64,000 bases of DNA from Exophiala sp. HKRS030 (GCA_023897205.1 JAHWDD010000001.1:310001-374000); one strand, 5' to 3'. Shown: positions 23,029-35,486, counted from the stretch's first letter. The notes: generated by a model from the sequence alone, not told the origin. Made by a program: numbers and translations.

Positions 23029-25820
23029 TCAGAACATTTGAGAATCAGGTCGGTCAATGCGCTTGAATGCAGGTGCGGGAGTGCCCGGCAAAGGCTCATC
23101 TGAAGCTGGGCCTTCTTGTTCGGTTGGTGGTGGCGGTCTGCACATGGAGAGTCAGTTATGATGCCGGTAGTTTAGAATGTATTCATCAATCAAGACACTT
23201 ACGGTGCGCTCTTGCCCCCAGTGTTGTCAAAGTACTTGTGGAAATCACCCTGGTCCTCGAACGGTCTCGGTCCAAGAATTCTGACCAGGTCATCTCTAAC
23301 AAGCACCTCCTTCTTCAAAAGTTCTTCCGCGACCGCATGGAGTTGGTCTTTCTTTTCCAGCAGGAGATCCTTGCATTGCTTGTATGCGTCATCGACGATC
23401 CGGCGGACTTCCAGGTCGATTTGCCGGGCCGTCTCCTCGGAGAAAGGCTTGTGAAGTCTCTGTTCGTCGTCCTTGTAATGAAGGTAGCCAATCTTTGAGG
23501 ACATGCCCCATTCGGTCACCATTGCCGTGGCCATTCGCGTGACCTTGTTGAAGTCATCAGATGCACCACTCGTCACTGTGTCGAACCAGATTTCTTCGCT
23601 GACTCGGCCGCCGAGCGTCATGGCCATTCGATCCATAAGTTGCTTGACGCTCATCAGGTACACATCGTTGCCTCCTGCAGGTAGGTATTGGGCATAACCA
23701 AGAGCACCTTGGCCACGTGGGATGATAGAGACCTTGAGTAAAGGATCAGCGTACTTGAAGAACCAGCCACAGATGGCATGACCGGCTTCGTGGTAAGCGA
23801 CGGTCTTCTTCTCTTCGGGCGATAGGACCAATGACTTCTTCTCAAGACCGCCAATGACACGCTCGATAGCTTGCTCAAAATGGTCCATCTCCACCGAGGG
23901 CGCATTTGCACGAGCAGCAATCAGAGCAGCCTCGTTGACACAATTGGCAATGTCGGCACCAGAGAAGCCAGGCGTCAAAGCTGACAAACGACCAGTCAGA
24001 TACTCCAAGTCGACGTTGGTTACGATCTTTTTGAGATGAACTTGGAAAATCTGCTTTCGTCCGTCCATGGTGGGTCGATCAATGGCGATATGTCTATCGA
24101 AACGACCTGGACGCATCAAGGCCTTGTCCAGGACATCAGGTCTGTTTGTGCCAGCGAGGACCACCACCTGTTCTGAAGTGTTGAAACCATCCATTTCGGT
24201 CAGAATTTGGTTGAGAGTAGACTCTCGCTCGTCGTTGCCTCCTCCGAAATTTGATTTCGCCCTAGACTTGCCAATAGCATCGATCTCATCAATGAAGATA
24301 ATGCAGGGCGCGTTCTTCCGGGCGTTTGAGAAAAGATCTCTTACTCGGGATGGACCTACACCGACAAACATCTCGACGAACTCGGAACCGGAGACTGAGT
24401 AGAAAGGTACGCCAGATTCGCCTGCCGTGGCCTTGGCCAGCAGAGTCTTACCAGTACCGGGAGGACCAGATAGGATAGCACCTCGAGGAATCTTGGCACC
24501 TAGTTTCTGGTATCTTGAAGGGTCTTTCAGGAAAGACACAAACTCCATGATTTCAAGCTTGGCCTCATCCATACCAGCGACATCAGCGAACTTCGTCTTG
24601 ACATCGGTTTCGTGATTGAAGCGCTTGGCCCGGGATTTGCCAATACCGAAGATGCCACTGTTTCCCCCAGCTCCAGACGCCGCTCTTCTTGACAGCCAAA
24701 AGAGAGCTCCGATGAAGAGAATGGTAGGGCCAAAGGAGAAGAGAGCGGCGCTCAGAGGCACCTCGTCAGAGTAGGCGACAGGAATTCTCTCGCTGCTAGG
24801 AATGCCAAGCTCTTGATGCGCCTCATCCAATTTTCTCTCGAAAGCTTCGACGGAACCAATGTTGAAGTAGTAGTAGAAGTTAGGTCGAGCTGCGGGAGAA
24901 TCAGGGTACATGTTCGCCACGGCCGAGCGATGAAGCTCAACTCTGACACGATTCCGATTGATGACGGTCAATTTGTCGACGAGGCCCTTGTCGAAAAAGG
25001 TCGTGCGGAACTCCTGCCATGTGATGTCTCTCGAATTCTCCCCTGGGAACAGACTGCGATAGGTGTAATAACTCAGAAAAGCGGCCATGATAGCAGTGCC
25101 AGCGTCGAGCCTGAGCTCAAATTTCGATCCCTTCTGCTCCTTCTGTTGTCCATCATTTTGCTTGCGTTTCTGCTTGCCATCCTGACTCTTGTTGGATTGC
25201 TCGAAAAGAGGTGTCTCGTCAGTCGACTCAGATTTGTCGGAACGTGCATTCACGCCGTACTTTTCTCGAACCTCCTCGGGAGTCATGCGGGACATTTTTG
25301 TAAAGACCGAAACCAATCGAACTACCGTTGCCAGTGAGATGTGGTGTTTGGGATCTTTCCTCCGAGCCTCGAGTACTTCTTGAATCTCCTTGGGTACTCC
25401 GCCCTTCTTCATGAGCTCGACCGCCTCGTCAATGGCGGCGGCCTGGGATTTCGGCAGACCCATCTTCATCATATTTGCGAGATCTTGGATCTGTTTGGTT
25501 TCCTCCTCGCTGAGCTGCACGAGGTCCTGTTTGGCCGCCGTCTCTTGCGACTTTGCATCTCCATCTTGTGATTTGTGCGACTCTTTCTCTTTTTCTGAAG
25601 GAGTCTTGTCGCCTTTGTCCTTCTTCTTGGGATCCTCCTCCGGCGGCTTCGGATCCCCGGGATTGATGGTGGCGTAGGACCTCGAGAGATGAGGCTGTCG
25701 AATCTTACTATGCAGTCTTATTCGAGAGAACTGGGTTGTCCGGCGTTGTGCGCAGAAGGCGCACTCAAACGCAGCTTGGGAGGATCGCAGCAACTGCGGC
25801 CTCAGTAACCTGGTCGCCAT
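23029..25820 (-). CDS. AFG3: Mitochondrial m-AAA protease subunit, AFG3 type
   Basis: Exons 23203-25820 and 23029-23137. A 65-base intron (GTAAGT donor, GTGCAG acceptor) adds a Pro-rich tail ending [10 protein letters not shown]. The chosen ATG at 25820 ([14 protein letters not shown]) gives 908 aa and starts a basic, Ser-rich mitochondrial presequence; an in-frame ATG at 26012 would add 64 residues. Domain order: acidic/lysine linker, two membrane helices flanking the FtsH-extracellular-type domain, AAA+ core with Walker A GPPGTGKT (about 452) and Walker [12 protein letters not shown] (about 510), then zinc protease HEAGH (about 675). The C-terminal [20 protein letters not shown] and FHKYFD match Afg3 better than Yta12. 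It degrades misfolded inner-membrane proteins and processes ribosomal protein MrpL32 from the matrix side. Confidence 0.93.
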
Positions 25821-26470
25821 AACGGCGGAAAGAAGTTTGGAGGAGAGCGGGCCGCAGAACAGGTTGTCAAAAACTGTTCGCGGGAGAAGAAAAGGGAGGC
25901 GGGGAGAGATGGTAAGCCGGGGACGATTGTTGAAGCTGGTGGCCAGAGAAGTAGTTGACGCGGGCAGTATTTGCCTGCACTGCGGAATCAATTCTCGAAT
26001 GGCCGATGTCATGACTTGGAGTCACTTCTACCTAAATACTCCACCGTGGAACCTGCACATAATGGCTCTATAGAGTACCGTACTGGTATCATTGAACGAC
26101 CTTCTGGCACTCAACGACTGTAGTTGTTGTAAGTCATCATTAGCCTGGGTTGCGGTGCCTCTGCTCAACAGTGCTCAGAAGTTTTGAGAGTGTGGAGGTC
26201 GTTGAGTGGTAACAGATATTGCTTACAAGCAATTTACTAGTCGGTGTTTGAAGCTGTCTGGCGCTGTTTTGATTCTATTCTACACGCAATCTCCCCTCCA
26301 GATACCTCTTTTTTTTCACAGCTTCTTGTAGAGCTGGGCCATGTCTAAACGGCACTAATAGACACCTCGTTACATTGATTATGCCCCTGGAAGCTCCATC
26401 ATTCTTGTTTTGCCGACCATACAACCTTCGTCCTTGTCTTTCGCATTGGAGCACACTTCTTCCCGGTTCA
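25821..26470. other. Intergenic region upstream of AFG3-type gene
   Basis: It holds the AFG3-type promoter (25821-26100) and the 3' region of the next minus-strand gene. No separate gene was seen. Confidence 0.4.
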
Positions 26471-28537
26471 TCACAAGCGGCGGCGACCGTACAGTTCATG
26501 GCGATGCTTCCATTCTTCTTCAGGCTTTGGCTTGAGGATATCCTTACTTGCTGGTCGAAATCTAGGATCTCGAGCAATGCGGCTAGGAGCATTGTAAAAT
26601 CCGTCAATTTCTTCCTCGAAGAAGCTTGAACTCGAGGCAACGCCTGTCAGGAGTCGAGATCTTTCCACTGCATACTCCGGTGCAGGTTTGTATGCCCACA
26701 CAGATCTCCCATCGCCGCCAGTTGAGTTCAGAAGCTCCGGGCTACTGTGAGATGTCAGATTTGCCCAGATGTTGCCCACCGCACATATTGCAGCGCTCTC
26801 AATCTCGGCACTGGCGACTTGATCACCAAAATCCATGTCAGCAATTGACAAATTGGATAAGCGATTGTTACGATGCTCCCTGGCAATTTGATCCACCAAG
26901 GCTCGAACTGCTTGATTGTCCTGGCTGTCCGCCTCCAACCACTTACGGACCGACTCCTGCCTTTTGGAATGGACACGCAGCGGTCCAGTTTTAGGAGGCA
27001 TTGGATTGTCTGTATTGGAAACGTATCGCATGGCTTTGTTCATCTTGATGCGGGCGTCTCTGCCAATGGCTTTAAGCTCGAACCATTCCGCCACTCCAAC
27101 ATCGAATTCCTTATGAAGAATGTCGTCCTCCGGACCATTGATGTCTTCAAGCTCAAAGTCTCTGAGGATTCTACCTTGACCTGCAAGCGATTCGAAACCA
27201 GGTGGAGGGTCGACCGACAATTCTGGAGCAGAATGTAATTGTTGCCCATTGCCCAAATGATGAGGATTTTGCTCAGATGCTGTTATGATGCTTGCCGCAG
27301 ATGACGGGCTTGCCCCTTCGCTTTCTCTCAGGCGCTGCAAGTCCGGATTCCGTAGTACTGTCTTTCCAGTCCTGGCTAATGCTTGTTGTTCTGCAACAAA
27401 GCTTTGCATCCTAGTGTTGCGGTCATATGGTTCATTGACGGGCGTTGTTACCGGTCGGCGCTGCTCATCTTGAGGAGTCTCAGGGATCAAACCGTTATTG
27501 GATATGAGCTGCTCAAGGATAGCACCGTCAGAATCCGAGTCTGTAAAGTTGTGGCGGATCGTTGACAGAGGGACAGGAAGTGCGCTTGCGACAAAGCCAT
27601 CAGAGCCCATATGCGACAAGATCGGACGATCCGCATTGCCTTGTGCGAAAGGACCGGTGTAATGAGGCTGACTCCACAGTGCAGGTACGTTGGTGTACTG
27701 ACTAGCTGAATGAGGATATAGAATCGCGCTGCGAACGAAACTTGGATCTTCTGACGATGGATGATGTGGTGCCATCGGGAGATTAGTGGAGAGGTCTGAG
27801 TATTCTCTCGCCAACGATTCGAATTTGTGTTCTTGTTTGGTTGGGCTGATATCTGAAGGTATCATCACAAATGGATTACGCTGAATTAGGTTCGGGATGG
27901 GCATGGGGTTCTGACCTGCACAGATGTAACCTGTCAGTTCGGGATTATGGAGATATGCAGGGTATGCTGGGCATGCAGGGCCATTCATACCGATCGTTCC
28001 AGGCGCGTTATTCGGTGGGGTTCGAACACTGATCGGTGTATCTCGCTGCGATCGCCCTAGTATGGGGTGCTGGTGAAGACGTTTGGGGGTCGGGTTGTGA
28101 ATTGCGGACGATCTATCATTAGCAGCTGCTAACATAGCTCTGGGCGCCGTTGGAATTGGAATATTTGGCAGATTGGTTCGAAGAGCTTGGTGATCTCGAG
28201 GACCTAATGGAGTCTCACGTGGTAGCAGAATAGCAGCTCGGTGAGCAGTGCTGTCTGTCTGTCGAGCTGGAGTGGAAGGTATGACGCGTTCTCCCTCAAA
28301 TTCAGTATCATTTGAATCATCTTCAAGTGTATCTTCAGGTGTATCCTCTAAAACCAACGGGATCCAAGCTTTGTTGCCCTTGTTCCGGTTGGGTTGTTGG
28401 TTTTTGGTGAAGGCACTGAGTGAGATAGGAGCAGGCGTTGGCGGCAGTTTCTGTTCTTCGGCTTCGCGAGAGGCTTGTCTTGCGTTTGCAGCCTTAAACG
28501 CATGGTACTCGGCCGCTCTAGCCCTAGCACCCAGCAT
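26471..28537 (-). CDS. Uncharacterised proline/serine-rich protein
   Basis: A single open frame of 688 aa from MLGARARAAEYHAFKAAN. I do not recognise a catalytic family. The first 30 residues are a charged amphipathic stretch, then comes a long, largely disordered part rich in Pro, Ser, Asn and Thr (residues about 40-470). A more ordered charged part follows near 480-610 (DVGVAEWFELKAIGRDARI, SVRKWLEADSQDNQAV), and a basic tail (ARDPRFRPASKDILKPK) to the C-terminus. No signal peptide or membrane helix. The length of the frame in both AT- and GC-balanced sequence, without stops, supports a real gene. It diverges from a small gene starting at 28659, so the two may share a promoter of about 120 bases. 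Confidence 0.8.
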   Translation of the reverse strand: MLGARARAAEYHAFKAANARQASREAEEQKLPPTPAPISLSAFTKNQQPNRNKGNKAWIPLVLEDTPEDTLEDDSNDTEFEGERVIPSTPARQTDSTAHRAAILLPRETPLGPRDHQALRTNLPNIPIPTAPRAMLAAANDRSSAIHNPTPKRLHQHPILGRSQRDTPISVRTPPNNAPGTIGMNGPACPAYPAYLHNPELTGYICAGQNPMPIPNLIQRNPFVMIPSDISPTKQEHKFESLAREYSDLSTNLPMAPHHPSSEDPSFVRSAILYPHSASQYTNVPALWSQPHYTGPFAQGNADRPILSHMGSDGFVASALPVPLSTIRHNFTDSDSDGAILEQLISNNGLIPETPQDEQRRPVTTPVNEPYDRNTRMQSFVAEQQALARTGKTVLRNPDLQRLRESEGASPSSAASIITASEQNPHHLGNGQQLHSAPELSVDPPPGFESLAGQGRILRDFELEDINGPEDDILHKEFDVGVAEWFELKAIGRDARIKMNKAMRYVSNTDNPMPPKTGPLRVHSKRQESVRKWLEADSQDNQAVRALVDQIAREHRNNRLSNLSIADMDFGDQVASAEIESAAICAVGNIWANLTSHSSPELLNSTGGDGRSVWAYKPAPEYAVERSRLLTGVASSSSFFEEEIDGFYNAPSRIARDPRFRPASKDILKPKPEEEWKHRHELYGRRRL

Positions 28538-28658
28538 GGTGGAGGGGTGTGTGAGTGGGAGATGACTGTGAGTACATGTTTCAGTTTGAGAACTTGATAG
28601 CGAAGAGAGGAGTATGCCATTTTTACCTTGGTTAGTAAATTTTCTCTAGATTGCCAGC

Positions 28659-29327
28659 ATGTCCCTCAAGCCTTTCGCAGCGCCGATCTTCCTCGAGCCA
28701 AGTGATGTTTCACTATGGACACCAGGTCATTCGATAGTTGCTACCTTGATCCGATGAGTTAGCTACCAATGAAGACGAGATGCTGGTCACAGTCAAGGAT
28801 AACGTACGAGATGCTCTTCAAATTGTGGACGCGATACGCTGGAATCTGCCAATGATCATATGTGATGTTAGGGTTCATCAAATATTGTCTCTGGATGAGT
28901 TTCAAAAGCCGGAGATTCAGTTAAGATGGAGGTGAGGCGAAAACATGGTTGCTGAGCATGTCAACTCCACCGCAGTTTGCTCACCGGTTTGTTCTATGTT
29001 TTTCCTCGACATTCAGCTCATGGCAACAAGAACTCAAAGAAGACATGGCAAGGAAAGAGCTTCCTTGTGAGAAATACAACAAATCTTCGAAAGGAAGACG
29101 CAAGGAGCAGTTCACTGCATGACAAGAGAATGGAAAAGCTCGGCCTGTACCAGAACAGCCTTTCTTTCTTCACCGAATGGAGGAGAATGAGCAGTCTTCA
29201 GGGTATACCAAGTCTTTCACGTCTTCCTGCTTGCTTTGTATGGATTGCTGTGGGAAAAGGCTTTCTGGACAGCGTTGAACAGAGCCAAAGTCGTATTGTC
29301 CATCAATGCTACGTCGCCAGAACATGA
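28659..29327 (+). CDS. Small spliced gene, unrecognised product
   Basis: Proposed exons 28659-28725, 28763-28931 and 28976-29327 (195 aa). The first reads MSLKPFAAPIFLEPSDV. The second reads EDEMLVTVKDNVRDALQIVD and continues IRWNLPMIICDVRVHQIL without stops and with coding-like codons. Introns would be 37 bases (GTCATT...TTAG) and 44 bases (GTGAGG...CGCAG); all phases fit. The middle exon lacks an ATG, so a simple search for ATG-started frames misses it. The 3' part is less certain: another frame at 29200-29390 (FHVFLLALYGLLW) also looks protein-like, so the last exon may be spliced differently. Family unknown. It is divergent from the 688-aa protein gene with a very short gap. Confidence 0.45.
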
Positions 29328-29704
29328 TTTCACGAATATCCTTACTCAAGAACCTTTCCCAGGTAGCTGTTGCACCCAGTAGAACTCAGCCTGCAGTTCT
29401 CGTGCTAAAACTACCTAGGTGGCTAATCTCATCTAGAAGGGAGTGATTAATGTGTAGTACTATATATGATAGACAAATCCGGGGTCGTAAAAGATCCACC
29501 AAAGATTGGCACTCGGGATAAAATTCTCCGAAGTCCATCACCACGTTTCTGTTTCTGCGGTGCGATTGATGATGCGTCTTAGGGAACATTTCTCAATCAT
29601 TATACCATCATCATTGGTTGCGTAAACAGCCGGGATGATTACAACGTGCCTCTTGGGGAGGAAACAAGTCTTACTACTTCGCTGTCTCGACCGAAACCGC
29701 CGCC

Positions 29705-30889
29705 ATGAAAGTCGGTCACGCTGGGTATCGAGGCTCTGAAGTACCTCTGCCGATTGAGGTTCTCAGTCTCATACTCTCATATACGGCGACGTTATACAAC
29801 CACCCAACACAATATACACTGTGGGCATGCTGTCTGGTGTCTAGATCCTGGTACGCCGCCTCGATCAGCCACCTCTACGCCCATCCACTTCTTGAGAACC
29901 GCAATTTCGACAAGTTCAGTCGGACAATTTGTCCGCCTGTGAGTGCACATAAACCCAGGATAGGCTTGGAGAACTTTATAACGCGACTGGATATGTCTGG
30001 CCTCGCGTACGAAAGCTCAAAGAGTCTCACAGCTCGACTCCTTCGCAGGACGCGGAACTCATTGGAAAGCTTCGCGGCGCCCGCAGTCACCTTCTCAATC
30101 GCATGTCTTGCACCACTAAGCAAATGCGCGCATCTACAACTTCTGGATCTCTCTTGTGACTCCTATGACATGACCCTCTCCCAACTCCTCGACTCAATTG
30201 GCCATCTCTCCTCCTTGACGACTCTTAAACTGCCTCGGAACGCACTTCGAGGCCGCTGTAACCTCACGTCCAAGTCGCACTGGCCAATGCAACTACGGAA
30301 TTTGCAGGTAAGCGACTACCTTTTCGATGACCTCGAGTCTTGGGCAACTCTCTTCGAAAGCTGGTCAAATAGCCTCCGAAGTTTTAAGATAGCCGAATGC
30401 AAAGGTTACGCCTCCTTGCATTGCTTGGAGCCAACTTTCCTCAGAGTAGATACCATTACATCTTTCGGGATAGGACTCTCATTGCACGACGATGCATTTC
30501 CTTTTCATCGGATCCTCAAAACATTTCCAAACATTGTCAGATTTACTCTACCCGCCTACCAAGCGGAACAATTGGCAAAATCGAGTGGCGTGGGCGAGTT
30601 CATGAGCGACATCCAGAGCGGCGCATACCTCCAACATGTCGATCCTGAGAGTTTGGTGGAAGTCCTGATCTTAACGGAACAACGTCCACCTGCAAGCACC
30701 CCTCCGGACTTGAGTTCCGAGATCCTCCGGAGATATGTTCACAAATTCCCTCGACTGAGACGACTGGAGATCCCGGAGCTATATGCCTATCCAGTCGGAA
30801 AGAGAAGGGAGTATGAAATGTTGAATGATGAGCTGGAGAAGAGGGCAAATGCAGACAATCGAGCGACATCCGGATTGTATCTCTGCTAA
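29705..30889 (+). CDS. F-box / leucine-rich protein
   Basis: A single exon of 394 aa. An F-box-like start lies at residues about 12-60: VPLPIEVLSLILSYTA, then TLWACCLVSRSWYAASISHLY, the usual L-P-x-E-(I/V)-L...C-x-x-V-S-x-x-W pattern. Residues about 100-300 contain irregular leucine-rich segments (LDMSGLAYES, HLQLLDLSCDSYDM, LSSLTTLKLPRNAL, RFTLPAYQAE), as in fungal F-box/LRR proteins. These serve as substrate adaptors for SCF ubiquitin ligases, binding Skp1 through the F-box. The target is unknown. The ATG at 29705 is preceded by CCGCC, a good context, and no upstream in-frame ATG is better. Confidence 0.8.
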   Translation: MKVGHAGYRGSEVPLPIEVLSLILSYTATLYNHPTQYTLWACCLVSRSWYAASISHLYAHPLLENRNFDKFSRTICPPVSAHKPRIGLENFITRLDMSGLAYESSKSLTARLLRRTRNSLESFAAPAVTFSIACLAPLSKCAHLQLLDLSCDSYDMTLSQLLDSIGHLSSLTTLKLPRNALRGRCNLTSKSHWPMQLRNLQVSDYLFDDLESWATLFESWSNSLRSFKIAECKGYASLHCLEPTFLRVDTITSFGIGLSLHDDAFPFHRILKTFPNIVRFTLPAYQAEQLAKSSGVGEFMSDIQSGAYLQHVDPESLVEVLILTEQRPPASTPPDLSSEILRRYVHKFPRLRRLEIPELYAYPVGKRREYEMLNDELEKRANADNRATSGLYLC

Positions 30890-32531
30890 GACTCGACAAG
30901 ACCTGAAACGGGCCTATATCGATGGTGTTGTAGTGTAGAACAAGCCCCGGCTCGGACTCCGACGGCATCAGCAGCGACGGAGAATCTTGTGGACCAGCAG
31001 CTTGATGAGCCTAATAAATGGGCTCTTGCGAGGCTCTTTCAATATCCCAAAGCTGACGTTGAAACACCTGGTTTCAAGCAAGACAAGCCTCACCCATCGG
31101 TCTTGATCATGGCCGGAACATTGTAAACAGCCTCCCAAGGATAGGTGGACATGTCTAACCACCCGAAATCGCAACTGCTGAGTATAGTACAGCCACAAGT
31201 CTTGCTGTGTGACAGATTGATAATAATTTGTAATTTTCATGGCTAGGCTGTCTCGCTATGAGCCTCCTTGTGCGACGACGGGAATACTCAGATGGCGAAT
31301 GATCTAAGACATCCCCCCTATCACGAATCGGAATCGCTCGACGGAGCGTTCTTGCAGTGGACGGGCCCTTTCCCACGCCATCGAAGGCCGGACGAGGAAA
31401 AGTCGTCGCGATGGCAAGCTGCATGGCACGGGACGTCGATGTCAAGAGAATCGAACGCCTTTTCGAACAGTTCGGCTGTTGAAAAGAGAAATAGAAGTTG
31501 CTGATTCGTTGGCCAGTTGCCCGTGGGGTCGCCACTTGGTTCGAAGAACTGACCAGGACTGATCTTCCGGAAGACGCGTCGGGGAAACCCTTGAGGTGAA
31601 GAGGGGCATCGCTGGGAGGCCTCTGAAGCAATAATATTGTCAAGTCTAGGCGGAGATTGCAGATTTCACTGGGCTTTTCCTGGTAGCGACAGGGTGCAAA
31701 AGTGGAGGAAGCAGGGTGAAGGCCAATAGCTTACCACGTAGTCATGCCCTTCCCCTCCCCAGCCGGTGACATGGCCCACGATTCCGCACTGATTAAGAAA
31801 AGCAAACAAAGAATGACTTATGAGTACCTCGACTTTCCGCATTGCCAGCCTCCAACAGACCTTTTGAACTCGACCAACTCACGTGGACGAGTCATGCTGT
31901 GTCTGAGTCTGCAACTGTCGGATAGATAGGTCTGAAATGCTGATGGGACGTGAAGAAGGAATATCCTTTTGCCTCGCTACCGGGTCTCGCGTATCTCTGG
32001 CCCCGGAAAGTCGACGGTCAACTGATAAGGAACAGGGTTTCTTTCTTTTTTCTTCTGGCTTATGATTCGGGCCCGTTGACTGGCTGCGTGTAGATCTGCT
32101 GGACATGCCCGCCGACTGGCAACTGTAACTGCAGCTTGGGTGCATCCTGGACTCGTCGCCTCCATCTGATCGCTCCGAATCGCCAGCCTTCAGCGCCCGC
32201 ACCCGCAACCCGCACTGTCTACTGCACTGCAACTGCGGCCACACGCACACTTTCTGCCAGCTCGTTCTTCCTATCTCAGTTCTGGAACCGACACCTTTTC
32301 TTTTCTTCCTTCCACTACGGAGTAATCACATCGTTTTTGGTTTTCATTGAAGGTAATTGAAGTATCCTGTGTCTCATTCTCATCAACTCGCCGGCTATAG
32401 TGTCCACCGCTTAATCACTTTGGCCCCTCCTCCTCCTCCTCACGAAGCCACGAAGCCACCGCTTCCCACCGCTTGCTGTACCTCGCGGACTGTTGGCTGG
32501 TGTCCATGTCTCGTCTCCCGGCCTCAGTCGT
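30890..32531. other. Intergenic region and long leader of the next Zn2Cys6 gene
   Basis: About 1.6 kb with no supported gene. Open frames on either strand (for example around 31155-31643) show no family resemblance. The last 0.3 kb is pyrimidine-rich (CT tracts at 32280-32315 and 32420-32445), typical of a fungal promoter/leader, and carries one perfect TACGGAGTA at 32316-32324. Confidence 0.5.
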
Positions 32532-35486
32532 ATGGATATCCAGATTCCCTCTCCGTCAGTTTTTCTGAAGAAGTCACCCATCCTGACACCCGCACCTACT
32601 GTTCCACCAAAGCGGCCAGCCGTTGCGAAACCCAAGGGCAATGCTACCGTCAAACCCCCAAACAAATCAGCGCTGGCAGTTCAGGATGCGGCAATAACAA
32701 AGCCAAAACAAAGCAAGAGTCGAAACGGTATGTTGTTACCAACGTGGAGAAATAGAGATTGCTGCGACTCGTCCGAGAGCCCTCACTGACCAATTTCCCT
32801 AGGTTGCATGACCTGTAAGAAGAAGAGATTAAAATGCGACGAGACTAAGCCATCATGCGCCCAGTGTCAGAAGAGAAATGTTGTTTGCGAAGGGTACAAG
32901 AAAGATTACAAATGGAGAACGTTCGAAGAGACCACGTTCAGCACCAAACCGACTTCCAAAAAGAAGGCATTCCGGTCGAACTCTTACCACGCTGATCAGT
33001 ACGGGCCTCGGCCACTCAATATATCCAAAGGTGGGCTCTCAGATGGCACCAATACACAGCACGAGGAAACCCAGCCTGCTCAGTCATGGTCTCCCGGTCT
33101 GCACACCGCATTTACCACGGCCACGAATGCCTTTCAAGGACATCGTCAAGGCTCACCGAGCCCAGACTTACAGACCGATCATCTGCCGGAAAAGGGACGT
33201 TCGCCATATCCCAATCAGAGTCCCGACTCAGTGTTTATGCCAGCCTTCGAAACCGAAAGCATCTCACCCCGGCTCGCATTTGGTGAACATGCCGACCCAT
33301 TTAACTTCCATGCAACCGCAGCCGATTCTTCCGCGACAGAAAACAACAGTGCCAGATCGTTTTCTTCTGGATCTCCCCAGTTACTGGATCTTCTCCTGCC
33401 AGGAACAGACCTGACCCAGCCTCCTGATCCATCAGAGTCACGACCACCAATGTCCCCTTTACCATATCAACCGGAGCCAAATCTGTCCACGGACGAAACA
33501 TATGATGAGGAAGTAATTCGCTCAGATGTCTTGCCAACCGCAGGTGCACCGTCTTCCATGCCTGCTGCTTCAACCTGGCAGACCTTTCGCACATCTTCGC
33601 CAACCCCCAGTGAGGCTTCGAGTACTTCTTCCAAGTCCAGCGACCTTACTATTCTCGCACAGCCAACGCTTGATGCTTCATCTCCCGAGATGCTAATGCT
33701 TCGATTTGATAAGCAGACCTGCGGTATCTTGTCTGTCAAAGATGGTCCCACCGAAAACCCATGGCGTACCTTGATATGGCCGTTGGCCCGTGAATCTCCT
33801 GCTCTGTACCATGCCATCTCGTCCATGACGGCATTTCACGGCGCCCATGAGGTTCCCATGTTGCATACTCCAGGTATGGCTCATATGACAAAGGCAATCA
33901 AGCGTCTCGCGTTCGACATTCAAAACATGAGGATCGACTCGGCCCTTGCCACCACATTGGCTCTGGCGTTCAGCGAAGGTTGGGATAGTCATGTCAGTAC
34001 AGGTGTACAGCACCTACGTGGCGCAAAGCTCATGGTCAACAATGCCATGGTCAAACACCGGCGAGACATGCAATTAGGCCAGATGACCACACAAGACGCT
34101 AATCGGCTGAAATTCCTCTGCAATACATTTGTATATATGGATGTTATTGCACGTTTGACCTCATTGGAAGAAGCATTGGAACTGAATTTTGAAGAGATTC
34201 TTTCTACCGTTAACGCGCCATTCGGCGATCAAGTGGAAGTCGATCCTCTAATGGGTTGTGCCACGACCTTGTTCCCGCTGCTCGGTCGCGTGGCCAACCT
34301 GATTCAGCGCGTTCGCAAGACCGAGACGAATTCATTGACCCTGGTCTCTTCGGCGATGGAGCTCAAGGAACAGCTACAACAATGGCAAGTGCCTAGTGCC
34401 TTGATATTCGAACGCCCAGAAGACCCCAATTCCGAGGTCCAGCATTCCATCCAAACCGCAGAAGCTTACCGTTATGCAATGCTGCTGTATCTGCACCAAG
34501 CTGTCCCGGAGATCCCAAGCGACCCTCCATCAATGCTGGCCAAGAAGGTACTCGTGACTCTCGCTTCGGTACCCTTGTCGTCACGCACAACCATAGTCCA
34601 GATCTTCCCACTCTTCGCGGCGAGTTGCGAAGTCACAGACGCCGATGACCGAAACTGGGTCATGCAACGCTGGGGATCGATGATGGCCCGTCTGAAGATC
34701 GGCAACGTCAGTGCCTGCTGGAGCGTCGTCCAAGAAGTCTGGAACCGCCGTGACGAGTACGAGGGTGAGAAGGCGAATCGTCTGCTGCGGCGTTATAACT
34801 CTCGCGGAGTGCCCGGCGGCAACTTCGTGCCTCCAATCTTGACCATGCCGCCTGGACTGAAGCGCAAGGCATATACCGTCGACGGTGCGAATGATGCCTC
34901 AGGCGTCTTTGGTCAAGGCCCAGGGGGGCAGGCACTAGATCCCGCAGAATCGAGCGCCTTTGAGACCGTGGATCAACAACTCGAGCCTGGCGGACGACCT
35001 ATCAAACGCCGCGTGACGTTCGATGCTATGAATGGAGGTATGCCTCCGAATATGCCCGGCACTGGAGCGTTTTCAATGCCTGGGTCGGGGTCGGGAATGA
35101 ACTTCTCACGCCGTCCGATGGGTGACATTACCTCGCCCGACCAACTTGAGCATGAGTATACGGTGCGAGGACAGCTGCATTGGCTAGGTGTCATGGCAGA
35201 TCGTCAATGGGAAGGTACGTTTTGCTTTTCGACTTCATGTCATTGTTATCATTACTGTTCATTATTCATGCAAGTTTTCATGTGGCGCTGCCTGCGTCCA
35301 ATCGCTTCATTTCGACGACCCATGCCATTCCTGTCCCTCCCTCGATCCTATCCTGGTAATGCGGCATGCACATGACAATCTTGTTTCGTTTTTACAAAAA
35401 GGAAAAAAAAGAGATGGCTAACCAGCAACACTTATGTGCAGTCTTTCTGGGATGACGAGACTCCCAACCTTTGTAAATGCAGTTGA
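32532..35486 (+). CDS. Zn2Cys6 transcription factor (fungal-specific domain)
   Basis: Exon 1 is 32532-32727 (MDIQIPSPSVFLKK), a 75-base intron follows, exon 2 starts at 32803 and reads through to a GTACGT donor at 35215. The joint completes CMTCKKKRLKC then CAQCQKRNVVC, a perfect Zn2Cys6 cluster at residues about 67-94, followed by the basic EGYKKDYKWR linker. Residues 110-370 are Ser/Pro-rich and disordered. The rest is a fungal regulator domain (SSMTAFHGAHEV, ALALAFSEGWDSHVSTGVQHLRGA), as in proteins of the UPC2/acriflavine-resistance type. After the donor the likely end is a short exon near 35413-35486 reading WLTSNTYVQSFWDDETP, but no acceptor there keeps the phase, so the last junction is unresolved. 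Without splicing the frame ends at 35375. Confidence 0.88.

Noticed and set aside
31155..31643. 162-aa minus-strand open frame between the F-box gene and the second regulator
   Set aside because: No homology-like motif, low hydrophobic order, and coding bias not convincing.
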